15,901 bases of DNA from an uncultured Clostridia bacterium (GTDB lineage: Bacteria > Bacillota > Clostridia > Christensenellales > Borkfalkiaceae). Below the pieces are notes generated by a model. It did no database searches. It saw only the letters and a list, made by a program, of their open reading frames with translations, and was not told where the DNA came from. This document shows positions 7,365 to 13,606 of the stretch, in pieces; the first letter of the stretch is position 1, and every line of letters begins with the position of its first letter. The stretch lies in contig CAMWQS010000026.1 of the NCBI GenBank assembly GCA_947176485.1, positions 1 to 15,901 of the forward strand, read 5' to 3'. The translations under genes were made by a program, and so were the position numbers.

Positions 7365-9066
7365 TGAAAAACCTAAAAATAAGCGCGTCAAAGAAAAGCT
7401 GAAATATTTCTTCAAGGAAACCTTCCGCCCTCACACTAAGGAGGAATACGCCGAAGTTTTTACGCGTGGGCTTGGCAATAATTGCAGTGATAGTGTTGCA
7501 AGAAAGCTGCCTTGGCTTTATATCCGTGTGTTTGCGCTGAATTTGATTTTATTTGCAATAATTGCGTTTTCGTTTAGGCTTGCAAGATTTTCGGCAGATT
7601 ACCTAACTGCGATAGTTATGGGCGGACTTTTATTCAATATTCCGCTTTTCATATTTTTCTTCGAGCTTTATCCCAAGCGCGATTTAAGTCTTTTGAAGCT
7701 TGTTGCCGTACTTTTGATAGGCGGCGTACTTTCAACGGTAATTATCACGCTCGGGTATGAGTACATTTACAGCACCTCGAACGAGCCGAACGCGTGGATT
7801 TCCACGCTTTGGGTGGGCTTCTGGGAAGAGTTTATAAAGGGTGCTGTTGCAATTGCGGCAATATTCATTCTCGGCAAAAAGAACCCGCCTTACTGCTTTT
7901 TAATAGGCTTTGCCGTGGGGACGGGCTTTTCGCTTACGGAAGATTTTGGATATAATTATTCCATGTCGTACTCTTACGGAATAGTGTTAACTTCGGTAGG
8001 GCGCGGGCTTTCGTGCGTGTGCTCGCACGCACCGTGGACGGCTATGATTAGCTGGGCTTTCGCTAAATTCAAAAAGCCGTTTATTAACTTCCGTTTTTAC
8101 TTAATAGTTATTTTAATGATGGCTTTGCACTACTTTGCCGACGTGCCGTTTTTTGACGATAACCTCAACATATTACGGGGTCTAACGGTTGGTTGGGCTA
8201 TTGAAGCAGTAGTAGTTGCCGCGATTTTTACGGCGGTTTTCTTCGCACTGAAAAGCTGTTTTAAAGAGCTGTACGCCGAAGGCAAACCCGAAATTTATCA
8301 TCCCGAGCCGATTACTAAAACTGCAAAAATTTCGCATACCGCAAATATAACTGCCGTGCTTTGCGGCGTGGCGTTAAGCGTGTTTGCCCTTGCGGGCTAC
8401 TGCATTAAGGTCGGTGACGTAGCCGTATGTGACAAAATTTACGACGATAACGAATTTATAGAATATATGCAAGACGGCTTGCCTTTGCACGCTGACTTGA
8501 ATCGTGAATTTGATCCCGAGGGCGAAATTTATTCCGAATTCATTTCCGAAGGCAAACGCCTTGGTGCGACGCAGAAAGTCGTTGAGGGCGACGGCGAGTA
8601 TTTTTACGTTTACTACTTTGACGAGCAAGATTTGCCGCACCTTCAAAGCGTGGGGGCAAAAGTAGACGACAGACTGTGCTATTTAAGTCAAGTTATAATT
8701 TACGAGGGTTATTATTTTAATTACTACGGCTATCCGTCGAATTATCGTCCCGTTGACGACAGTTCGTGGGACGTTGGCGACGACGGGGAGGAACCGCCCA
8801 CAGAACCTGAAGACCCGGAAGAACCCGACCAGCCGCCCGAGGAAGAACCGAAACCTGTAAAAGTTGTCAGCTTTTTTAACGTCAAATCATTAAATCACGG
8901 CTATTCAATTGAAGAAGGCTGCTACGTAATTTATACCGGTGAAACCGAATTTCAAGGGCTTGGAGCAATAATTGCTCTGTCCGTGCTGGCGGGTGCAACT
9001 TTAATAGGCGGAAGCGCGGCGTTCATCACTTTAAAAATTAAAGCAAGGAGAAATAAAGATGCTTGA
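7342..9066 (+). CDS. PrsW-like intramembrane protease with extra C-terminal ectodomain
   Basis: PrsW proteases cut membrane-bound anti-sigma factors inside the bilayer. In this 574-residue protein the N-terminal ~310 residues hold about eight hydrophobic segments and the four family motifs in order: EEFIK (162-166), TEDFGYN (199-205), CSHAPW (227-232) and ALHYFAD (261-267). These supply the conserved Glu, His and Asp residues. The rest is unusual: a membrane segment near 336-355, then about 180 mostly acidic, Tyr-rich residues that should lie outside. A Pro/Glu/Asp spacer (about 484-506), a short domain and a final membrane segment (about 539-566) before a basic end follow. Typical PrsW proteins are about 200-350 residues. 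The ATG has AGGA upstream and lies inside the end of mtaB. No anti-sigma factor gene is in the window, so the substrate is unknown. I do not recognise the ectodomain. Confidence 0.8.
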   Translation: MQNSLHSDEKPKNKRVKEKLKYFFKETFRPHTKEEYAEVFTRGLGNNCSDSVARKLPWLYIRVFALNLILFAIIAFSFRLARFSADYLTAIVMGGLLFNIPLFIFFFELYPKRDLSLLKLVAVLLIGGVLSTVIITLGYEYIYSTSNEPNAWISTLWVGFWEEFIKGAVAIAAIFILGKKNPPYCFLIGFAVGTGFSLTEDFGYNYSMSYSYGIVLTSVGRGLSCVCSHAPWTAMISWAFAKFKKPFINFRFYLIVILMMALHYFADVPFFDDNLNILRGLTVGWAIEAVVVAAIFTAVFFALKSCFKELYAEGKPEIYHPEPITKTAKISHTANITAVLCGVALSVFALAGYCIKVGDVAVCDKIYDDNEFIEYMQDGLPLHADLNREFDPEGEIYSEFISEGKRLGATQKVVEGDGEYFYVYYFDEQDLPHLQSVGAKVDDRLCYLSQVIIYEGYYFNYYGYPSNYRPVDDSSWDVGDDGEEPPTEPEDPEEPDQPPEEEPKPVKVVSFFNVKSLNHGYSIEEGCYVIYTGETEFQGLGAIIALSVLAGATLIGGSAAFITLKIKARRNKDA

Positions 9067-9397
9067 TAAAGACTGTATATTCTGTAAAATCATAAGGGGT
9101 GAAATTCCTTCTTCTAAGGTGTACGAGGACGAGAAGATGCTTGTGTTTAAGGATATTGAACCCAAGGCAAAGGTGCACCTTCTGGCAATACCTAAAAACC
9201 ATTTTAAACTGCTTGCCGAAATGGACGAAGGCGGTGCGGAAGATTTAAAATATATTTTAAAAAAGATACCCCGAATTGCAAAAGAAAACGGGCTTGAAAA
9301 CGGCTATCGCCTTGTAATTAATCAAGGTGACGACGCGGGTCAAACGGTGTTCCATTTGCATATTCATATCCTTGGCGGTGAAACGCTCGGTTGGTGA
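9059..9397 (+). CDS. HIT-family (HinT-like) nucleotide phosphoramidase
   Basis: HinT-type proteins hydrolyse AMP-lysine and other nucleoside phosphoramidates in the cytoplasm. The 112-residue length is typical. The catalytic histidine triad is FHLHIH (98-103), in NQGDDAGQTVFHLHIHILGG, with H101 the expected nucleophile region. An N-terminal CIFC (6-9), which with two histidines forms a zinc site in many members, precedes KIIRGEIPSSKVYED, a hallmark of the family. AAGGAG is just upstream of the ATG, and the first 8 bases overlap the PrsW-like gene. Position after mtaB agrees with the Firmicutes order, except for the PrsW-like insertion and the absence of a following rpsU. Confidence 0.93.
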   Translation: MLDKDCIFCKIIRGEIPSSKVYEDEKMLVFKDIEPKAKVHLLAIPKNHFKLLAEMDEGGAEDLKYILKKIPRIAKENGLENGYRLVINQGDDAGQTVFHLHIHILGGETLGW

Positions 9398-9424
9398 TAG
9401 ACCCCCACATATACTTGAAATAAC
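9396..9424 (+). repeat. 29-nt dispersed repeat, copy 1, starting in the HIT stop codon
   Basis: The sequence is GATAGACCCCC, ACATATA, CTTGAAATAAC. It matches the reverse complement of the second copy, between the ABC transporter ATPase and permease genes, at 27 of 29 positions. The differences are C/T and A/G in the central 7 bases. Its first two bases are the last two of the HIT gene's TGA. A terminator hairpin starts 10 bases downstream. Confidence 0.75.
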
Positions 9425-9433
9425 GCAATTTTT

Positions 9434-9466
9434 AAAGGCGGCGGAGAATTTTCTCCGCCGCCTTTT
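9434..9466. terminator. Bidirectional terminator between HIT and WYL regulator genes
   Basis: The inverted repeat AAAGGCGGCGGAGAA (9434-9448) with TTCTCCGCCGCCTTT (9451-9465) is perfect over 15 bp; two bases separate the arms, so the loop is really about six. The + strand arm ends in TTTT. On the - strand the stem is followed by TTTAAAAATT, and the regulator's stop codon lies on the edge of the stem. It serves both convergent genes. Confidence 0.85.
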
Positions 9467-10385
9467 AGGTTTCTTCTAAAATTTTTCTTGCCGCCGCTTT
9501 CACACGCTCTTTAAGCTCTAAGGGGGCTTCTACTTTTACCGCGCCGCCACAGCTTAAAATTTTGTTTATAAGCACGCCGTCGTTCGGCAAAGTCATCGTC
9601 GCAACGAAGCCGTCACCACGCGGCTCTATGTTGTCTATACCGAGCCAATCTTCGGCGTCGGCAAGAGAGTTTTTTTCGATAGCAAAAGTTACTTCGATAA
9701 GCTCGTCACTCCGATAGTAGAAATTTAAGTAAATATCGTCGCGGGTGAACTCTTTTTTTGTAAAGGTTTTGCCTGTAAAGGTTGCCGACTTTATTCTGCC
9801 TATTTTAAACGTTCTGAATTCTTGCTTGGTGTGACAGAACGCCCAAACGTACCAGATATTTTGTTTAAGTATCAAAACGTGCGGGTCAATAACGCGCTTG
9901 CTGTGCTCGCCCTCACGCGAGATGTAGTCGATAAGTAGGCTCTTGTTTTCTTCAACGGCTTGCTCGCAAACTCTCATTTTTTCCGAGAATTTGATATTGT
10001 CGCCCCAAGTGCCGCCGTCGACTATTATATTGCCGCAGACCGATAGCTGAAGCTTTTCGTTCTTTTGTCTGCTTTCAAGCTTTTCTCTTGCGGAAATCAA
10101 GCTTTCATCCGATATTTGTGAAGCCATGGCGTTGAGGGCGTTGATGGTGGAGGCGTATTCCTCACGCGTGAAGTAGCCCGTGGGCAGGCGGAAGGTGTCG
10201 GCAATGGTTATCCCGCCGTAACGGCCCCGCGCAATGTCTATGGGCACGCCGCACACGATAAGCTCCTCTATGTAGCGATACACGCTTCTTACCGATACCT
10301 CGTAACGGCGCGCAATTTCGGTTGCGGTAACCTTTCGCTTTTGGAGTAATAGCATTAAAATTTTCAGCATTACGTTGTACTTCAT
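9465..10385 (-). CDS. WYL-domain transcriptional regulator (YafY-like)
   Basis: The 306-residue DNA-binding regulator has an N-terminal HTH_11-type winged helix (about 5-55: KRKVTATEIARRYEVSVRSVYRYIEEL) with a wing at GRYGG (54-58). A WYL domain follows (about 145-205) with SLLIDYISREG, RVIDPHVLILKQNIWYVWAFC and FRTFKIGRI. The conserved W-Y-L triplet reads WYV here. The C-terminal WCX-like extension runs from about 225 to the end. WYL domains sense ligands, often nucleic acids or nucleotides, and control defence, stress or metabolic genes. The ATG is preceded by a strong GGGGGAGG. The gene is divergent from a pair of tiny genes, its likely targets, and a palindrome lies between them. I infer autoregulation or control of the small genes; nothing in the sequence proves it. 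Confidence 0.9.
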   Translation of the reverse strand: MKYNVMLKILMLLLQKRKVTATEIARRYEVSVRSVYRYIEELIVCGVPIDIARGRYGGITIADTFRLPTGYFTREEYASTINALNAMASQISDESLISAREKLESRQKNEKLQLSVCGNIIVDGGTWGDNIKFSEKMRVCEQAVEENKSLLIDYISREGEHSKRVIDPHVLILKQNIWYVWAFCHTKQEFRTFKIGRIKSATFTGKTFTKKEFTRDDIYLNFYYRSDELIEVTFAIEKNSLADAEDWLGIDNIEPRGDGFVATMTLPNDGVLINKILSCGGAVKVEAPLELKERVKAAARKILEET

Positions 10386-10462
10386 AGTTATATAACCTCC
10401 CCCTTGGGCATAATATAAACCGATAAAATAAAAAATCAGTTAAATTATTAAAAAAATTTTAT

Positions 10463-10495
10463 CATATATGACAATATCTGTCAAGTATAATCGGT
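10463..10495 (+). promoter_or_regulatory. Divergent control region: palindrome next to a -10 box
   Basis: A perfect -10 TATAAT (10486-10491) faces the small genes, but the hexamer 17 nt upstream (CATATA) is a poor -35. The spacer is filled by TGACA-ATATC-TGTCA (10469-10483), an imperfect-centre palindrome well placed to bind a dimeric regulator. ACCGAT (10419-10424) and ATCGGT (10490-10495) form a second, wider-spaced inverted pair. A regulated promoter is a reasonable reading. The whole 10386-10574 gap is very AT-rich and holds no other gene that I can support. Confidence 0.45.
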
Positions 10496-10574
10496 AAAAT
10501 GTAGCTTGTAAATAAGTTAAGCGGCAAAAACGCGCCGAAAACTTTTGTAACGAGGCATTGTGGAGGAACAAAAA

Positions 10575-10760
10575 ATGAACTTTACGGCATATATTGAAAG
10601 ACAGAAGGGATTAATAAGGGAGCGCCACGAGGGCGAGCTGTTTCTTTTGGATAAGGGCGAAGTAATTCCTATGTCTGAAAGTGATAAGCTGTTTGCCGAA
10701 CTTGACAAGGTTAAGGGGCTTAACACCCGCGAAAGAATGTATTTCAGGAGGGTAGTATGA
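10575..10760 (+). CDS. Small hypothetical protein, 61 residues
   Basis: I do not recognise the family. The ATG lies 8 nt after a good GGAGG; a GTG 15 nt upstream would place that ribosome site inside the gene, so I reject it. The protein is soluble and charged: MNFTAYIERQKGLIRERHEG, then a short hydrophobic patch with ELFLLDKGEVIPMSESDKLF, then a Lys/Arg-rich end GLNTRERMYFRRVV. It looks mostly helical, with no cysteines, signal peptide or membrane span. The stop overlaps the ATG of the next tiny gene (ATGA), and its last codons contain that gene's AGGAGG. This argues that both are real and co-translated. Opposite, divergently, is the WYL regulator. Confidence 0.65.
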   Translation: MNFTAYIERQKGLIRERHEGELFLLDKGEVIPMSESDKLFAELDKVKGLNTRERMYFRRVV

Positions 10761-10837
10761 TAGAATTTTTTAAGAAGGCTATAAAGCTTGCCGTTGCAAG
10801 TACCGCGGCGGTGATAATGATTGCGATATTGTTTTAA
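10757..10837 (+). CDS. Membrane microprotein, 26 residues
   Basis: A 27-codon frame starts with ATG preceded by a consensus AGGAGG at 6-7 nt and overlaps the preceding stop by 4 bases. The peptide begins with an amphipathic, basic head (MIEFFKKAIK) and continues as one hydrophobic helix ending AVIMIAILF. It should insert in the membrane with the N-terminus inside. The shape resembles bacterial single-span regulatory microproteins and also type I toxin peptides; no antitoxin RNA is evident. Ribosome-site quality and coupling are the main support, since the frame is short. Confidence 0.55.
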   Translation: MIEFFKKAIKLAVASTAAVIMIAILF

Positions 10838-10849
10838 AAGAAAAATTAT

Positions 10850-10883
10850 AGCGGCGGCGCAGGATAGGTGCGCCGCCGCTTTC
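10850..10883. terminator. Bidirectional terminator between small genes and ABC operon
   Basis: A perfect 12-bp stem, AGCGGCGGCGCA (10850-10861) with TGCGCCGCCGCT (10869-10880), has a 7-nt loop GGATAGG. On the - strand it is followed by ATAATTTTTCTTTT, an excellent U-tract for ending the ABC transporter operon. The + strand tail, TTCCGTTT, is weaker. Confidence 0.82.
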
Positions 10884-10906
10884 CGTTTGAGATATCGTGT
10901 GAACCT

Positions 10907-11716
10907 TTACTTTACGACCTTTTTCTCGAATAAAGCGATTATGCCGTACATTCCGCCGGCTAAAAGGCAAAGGATAAACGTTGCCGTCATTACAAGGTCA
11001 AGCTTAAACACTTGCCCGCCGTAGACGATAAGATACCCTAAGCCCGCCTTAGAAACGATGTATTCGCCCATAATCGAGCCTATCCATGCAAGCCCTACGG
11101 CAACCTTCAAGGTATTCATAAGCGCGGGAAGGGAGGCGGGGATAATAAGCTTTCTTAAAGTCGTCATCCGCCCCGCGCCCATTGACTTCATAAGCGTAAG
11201 CTTAGTTTTGTCAACCGCGATAAAGCCTGCAAGCATATTCATTATGCAAACGATTATGGATACGAGTACGGTCATAAAAATTATCGAGTCGTAGCCCGTG
11301 CCTATCCAGATTATGATTAGCGGGCCCAAGGCTATTTTGGGCAAAGAGTTTAGAACCACTATGTAAGGTTCTACTACTTTCCTTACCGTTTCGCTTGCCC
11401 ATAAAATAACCGCGACCGCGTATCCCAAAACGACCGCAAGCACGAACCCGACTATCGTTTCCATAAGCGTTATGCCTATGTGGTAAAACAGCGTGCCGTC
11501 GGTGTAAAGGCTGGCAATGGTGGTGCACACGCGTGAAGGTGCGCTCGTGATAAACGGGTTGATAACCTTCAACTGTGCGAACAGCTCCCACACGCCCAAA
11601 ACGGCTACGAGGACGAACACGCGTGACAGGTGAACTATCAGCTTTTTGTTTTTTTCCTTTTTAAGGTACGCAATGTGTTCGGGTGAATAGTTGGGTTTTT
11701 CTTTTTTGTTTTTCAT
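10907..11716 (-). CDS. ABC transporter permease, SsuC/TauC/ThiX type
   Basis: The 269-residue inner-membrane subunit of a binding-protein-dependent importer. A basic cytoplasmic N-terminus (1-30) precedes about six membrane helices. The ATPase-contact EAA loop is recognisable as LMKSMGAGRMTTLRKLIIPASLPALMNTLKVAVGLAWIG in the second half, and PYIVVLNSLPKIALGPLIIIWIG is typical of the nitrate/sulfonate/taurine (BPD_transp_1) subgroup. The ATG is preceded by AAAGGA. It is the last gene of the operon and lies 42 bases after the ATPase gene; the gap contains a 29-nt repeat. Substrate cannot be read from the permease. Confidence 0.92.
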   Translation of the reverse strand: MKNKKEKPNYSPEHIAYLKKEKNKKLIVHLSRVFVLVAVLGVWELFAQLKVINPFITSAPSRVCTTIASLYTDGTLFYHIGITLMETIVGFVLAVVLGYAVAVILWASETVRKVVEPYIVVLNSLPKIALGPLIIIWIGTGYDSIIFMTVLVSIIVCIMNMLAGFIAVDKTKLTLMKSMGAGRMTTLRKLIIPASLPALMNTLKVAVGLAWIGSIMGEYIVSKAGLGYLIVYGGQVFKLDLVMTATFILCLLAGGMYGIIALFEKKVVK

Positions 11717-11730
11717 AGTCTTAATCCTTT

Positions 11731-11759
11731 GTTATTTCAAGCATATATGGGGGTCTATC
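11731..11759 (-). repeat. 29-nt dispersed repeat, copy 2, between ATPase and permease genes
   Basis: Read on the - strand it is GATAGACCCCC, ATATATG, CTTGAAATAAC, matching 27 of 29 positions of the copy after the HIT gene. Its first base is the G of the ATPase gene's TAG stop. As at the other copy, it lies in the sense orientation of the gene it follows. Its end is close to the permease ribosome-binding site. Confidence 0.75.
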
Positions 11760-12484
11760 TAAATTCCGAGCTCTTTTCTGAGGACCTCGAAGGTGGAGGC
11801 AAACTCTCCGCATTCCCGCCGCGATTTGGGGTTGTTGCCGCCGAAGTCAATCATATGCTGGGCAACCACGGTGGCGGGGCGGGCGGACAGAACGACGACT
11901 TTATCCGATAGTGCGATTGCCTCCGAAATGTCGTGCGTAACCAAAAGCGCGGTCTTTTTTTCGCTTTTGATTATCGACTGGACGTCGTCGCAAACTTCAA
12001 GCCTCGTCTGATAGTCAAGCGCGGAAAAGGGCTCGTCAAGAAGAAGAATTTCGGGCTCTGCCGAAAGGGTTCTAATAAGTGCAACCCTCTGCCTCATACC
12101 GCCTGAAAGCTGTGAGGGCGTTTTCTTCAAGAAGTCTTTAAGCCCGTACTTTACGGCAAGCTCCACGGCGCGTTCGCGCTTTTCGGGCGTGTTGCGCTTT
12201 TTAACCTCCAAGGGTAGGAAAATGTTCTGCTCAACCGTGCGCCAGGGGAACAAGGCGTCGCGTTGCAGCATATAGCCGCACTCGCCGTTGCCGCGTATAA
12301 CTTCGCCCGCAGACGGGGCTAAAAGCCCCGCCGCAAGCGAAAGTATCGTCGTTTTGCCGCACCCCGAGGGCCCGATGACCGACACGAACTGTCCGTCCTC
12401 AACGGTGAAGCTCAAATCTTTAACCGCCGTCGTTTCGCCCTCTTTGGTATGGTAGGTGTAATAAATATTTCTAAATTCAAGCAT
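11759..12484 (-). CDS. ABC transporter ATP-binding protein, SsuB/TauB type
   Basis: The 241-residue cytoplasmic ATPase that powers the importer. All motifs are intact: Walker A GPSGCGKTT (38-46), Q-loop YMLQRDALFPWRTV (71-84), signature LSGGMRQRVAL (126-136), Walker B EILLLDEPFSALD (145-157) and the H-loop LVTHDISEA (181-189). The PWRTV and QRDALFP wording is typical of the nitrate/sulfonate/taurine family. Its ATG is only 2 bases after the stop of the binding-protein gene, so it should be translationally coupled. Confidence 0.95.
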   Translation of the reverse strand: MLEFRNIYYTYHTKEGETTAVKDLSFTVEDGQFVSVIGPSGCGKTTILSLAAGLLAPSAGEVIRGNGECGYMLQRDALFPWRTVEQNIFLPLEVKKRNTPEKRERAVELAVKYGLKDFLKKTPSQLSGGMRQRVALIRTLSAEPEILLLDEPFSALDYQTRLEVCDDVQSIIKSEKKTALLVTHDISEAIALSDKVVVLSARPATVVAQHMIDFGGNNPKSRRECGEFASTFEVLRKELGI

Positions 12485-12486
12485 CG

Positions 12487-13485
12487 TTATTTAGCGTAAA
12501 CTTCCGTGTAGATTTTGTTCGCCGTTTCGGTTAAAACCAAGTCGGAGAAATTCACCCTTTGGGAAAGCTCCCCGGCGCTTTCGATTATGTCCTGCAAACG
12601 GTTGAAGCCGCTCTCTTTCATAGCCATATTCTTAACCCAACTGTCTATGCCCTTATAGCTGTCAAGCGAGGTTTTAACGCTGTCAACGCTCGTGTTCGGG
12701 AAGTAGCCTACGATTTTTTCCGCAACCGTCAAGCTGTCGTTTTCATAGATGTATTTGGTCGCTTTCGTTACTGCGCGAAGCAAAGCTTCGATTTTGTCGC
12801 CGTTCTTATCGATATAGCTCTGTTTTGCAATATAGCAGGTGTAGGGAATTTCGCCCGCAAGCGCACCGACCGAGCCTACCACGTAGCCGCTGCCCGCCTT
12901 TTCGTAGTCGGAAGCCACGGGCTCGAACATGGTGCAGTAGTCTGCGGTGCCGCCTTGGAAGGACGAGGTCATAAAGTTGAAGTCGATGTTGGTAATATAG
13001 TTGGGCTTAACGCCGAGCTCTTTCATTACGTACTGGAAGGTCATCATGGGAACACCGCCCGGTCTGCCCGCCAAAACGTCCTTGCCGTCAAGGCTGTGCC
13101 AGTCGAAGTCGGGCTCGCTCGTTCTTCCTACGAGGAAGCTTCCGTCGCGGTTCGTCATCTGACCGAAGACTTTGGGGGCGTCCTCGTCCCCGCCGATATA
13201 AGTATAAATAGCCGCTTCGGGTCCGCAGAAGCCTATATCCGCCGCACCCGAAAGCACCGCCGCCATAGTGTTGTTAGCGCCGCCGCCGTTTTCAAGCTCG
13301 ATAGTGTAACCTTCGTCTTCAAAGTACCCCAAAGCGTCCGCAAGATACATGGGCGCGTAGAATACCGAGTGGGTAACTTCGTTAATTTTGATTACGCTGT
13401 CGTTGCCTTTACAGCCCGTAACGGCAAACGGAAGGGCAATAGATATGCACGCTGCAAGTATGCAGCTTAAAAATTTCTTTTTCAA
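12487..13485 (-). CDS. ABC transporter substrate-binding lipoprotein, NMT1/SsuA-like
   Basis: The binding protein captures the unknown substrate outside the membrane. I start it at a TTG, because AAGGAG lies 13 nt upstream and the product then has a textbook signal peptide: KKKFLSCILAACISIALPF followed by lipobox AVTGC, with C25 the lipidated residue. A TTG 66 bases earlier would bury this signal behind 22 extra residues. The mature part has NMT1/THI5-like wording: HSVFYAPMYLADALGYFEDEGY, then NTMAAVLSGAADIGFCGPEAA, then GGVPMMTFQYVMKELGV and a SSFQGGTADYCTMFEP stretch. Relatives bind aliphatic sulfonates, taurine, nitrate or thiamin precursors. No TPP riboswitch and no sulfur or thiamin genes are nearby, so the substrate stays open. 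Confidence 0.88.
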   Translation of the reverse strand: MKKKFLSCILAACISIALPFAVTGCKGNDSVIKINEVTHSVFYAPMYLADALGYFEDEGYTIELENGGGANNTMAAVLSGAADIGFCGPEAAIYTYIGGDEDAPKVFGQMTNRDGSFLVGRTSEPDFDWHSLDGKDVLAGRPGGVPMMTFQYVMKELGVKPNYITNIDFNFMTSSFQGGTADYCTMFEPVASDYEKAGSGYVVGSVGALAGEIPYTCYIAKQSYIDKNGDKIEALLRAVTKATKYIYENDSLTVAEKIVGYFPNTSVDSVKTSLDSYKGIDSWVKNMAMKESGFNRLQDIIESAGELSQRVNFSDLVLTETANKIYTEVYAK

Positions 13486-13520
13486 TTTGAAAATTTTACT
13501 CCTTAAAAATTTGATAATAC

Positions 13521-13551
13521 ATTCTATGCGTCGCCCGTTTGCGTTTGACAA
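13521..13551 (-). promoter_or_regulatory. Possible promoter of the ABC transporter operon
   Basis: On the - strand TTGTCA (13551-13546), a 19-nt spacer and TAGAAT (13526-13521) resemble sigma-A boxes, though the spacer is long. TATTAT a few bases further is another -10 candidate. The -35 would lie across the valS -35 on the opposite strand. Confidence 0.35.
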
Positions 13552-13573
13552 CTAAACTAATATGTTCTATAAT
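13545..13573 (+). promoter_or_regulatory. Sigma-A promoter for valS
   Basis: A perfect TTGACA (13545-13550), a 17-nt spacer and a perfect TATAAT (13568-13573) are seen. The predicted leader is only about 27 nt, too short for a T-box riboswitch, although many Firmicutes control aminoacyl-tRNA synthetase genes with one. Confidence 0.85.
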
Positions 13574-13606
13574 AGAAAAGATAATTAAAGCGTAGGTGCG
13601 TATTTT

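Noticed and set aside
10560..10574. GTG as an alternative start for the 61-residue protein
   Set aside because: GGAGG would then be inside the gene and no other ribosome site precedes the GTG; the ATG has ideal spacing.
12559..13470. Open frame of 303 codons on the + strand
   Set aside because: It lies antisense to the binding-protein gene, which has a signal peptide and family motifs. The forward frame has no ribosome site and no recognisable domain.
13483..13606. T-box or TPP riboswitch ahead of valS or the importer operon
   Set aside because: Leaders are too short, and neither the T-box sequence nor conserved thi-box segments are visible.
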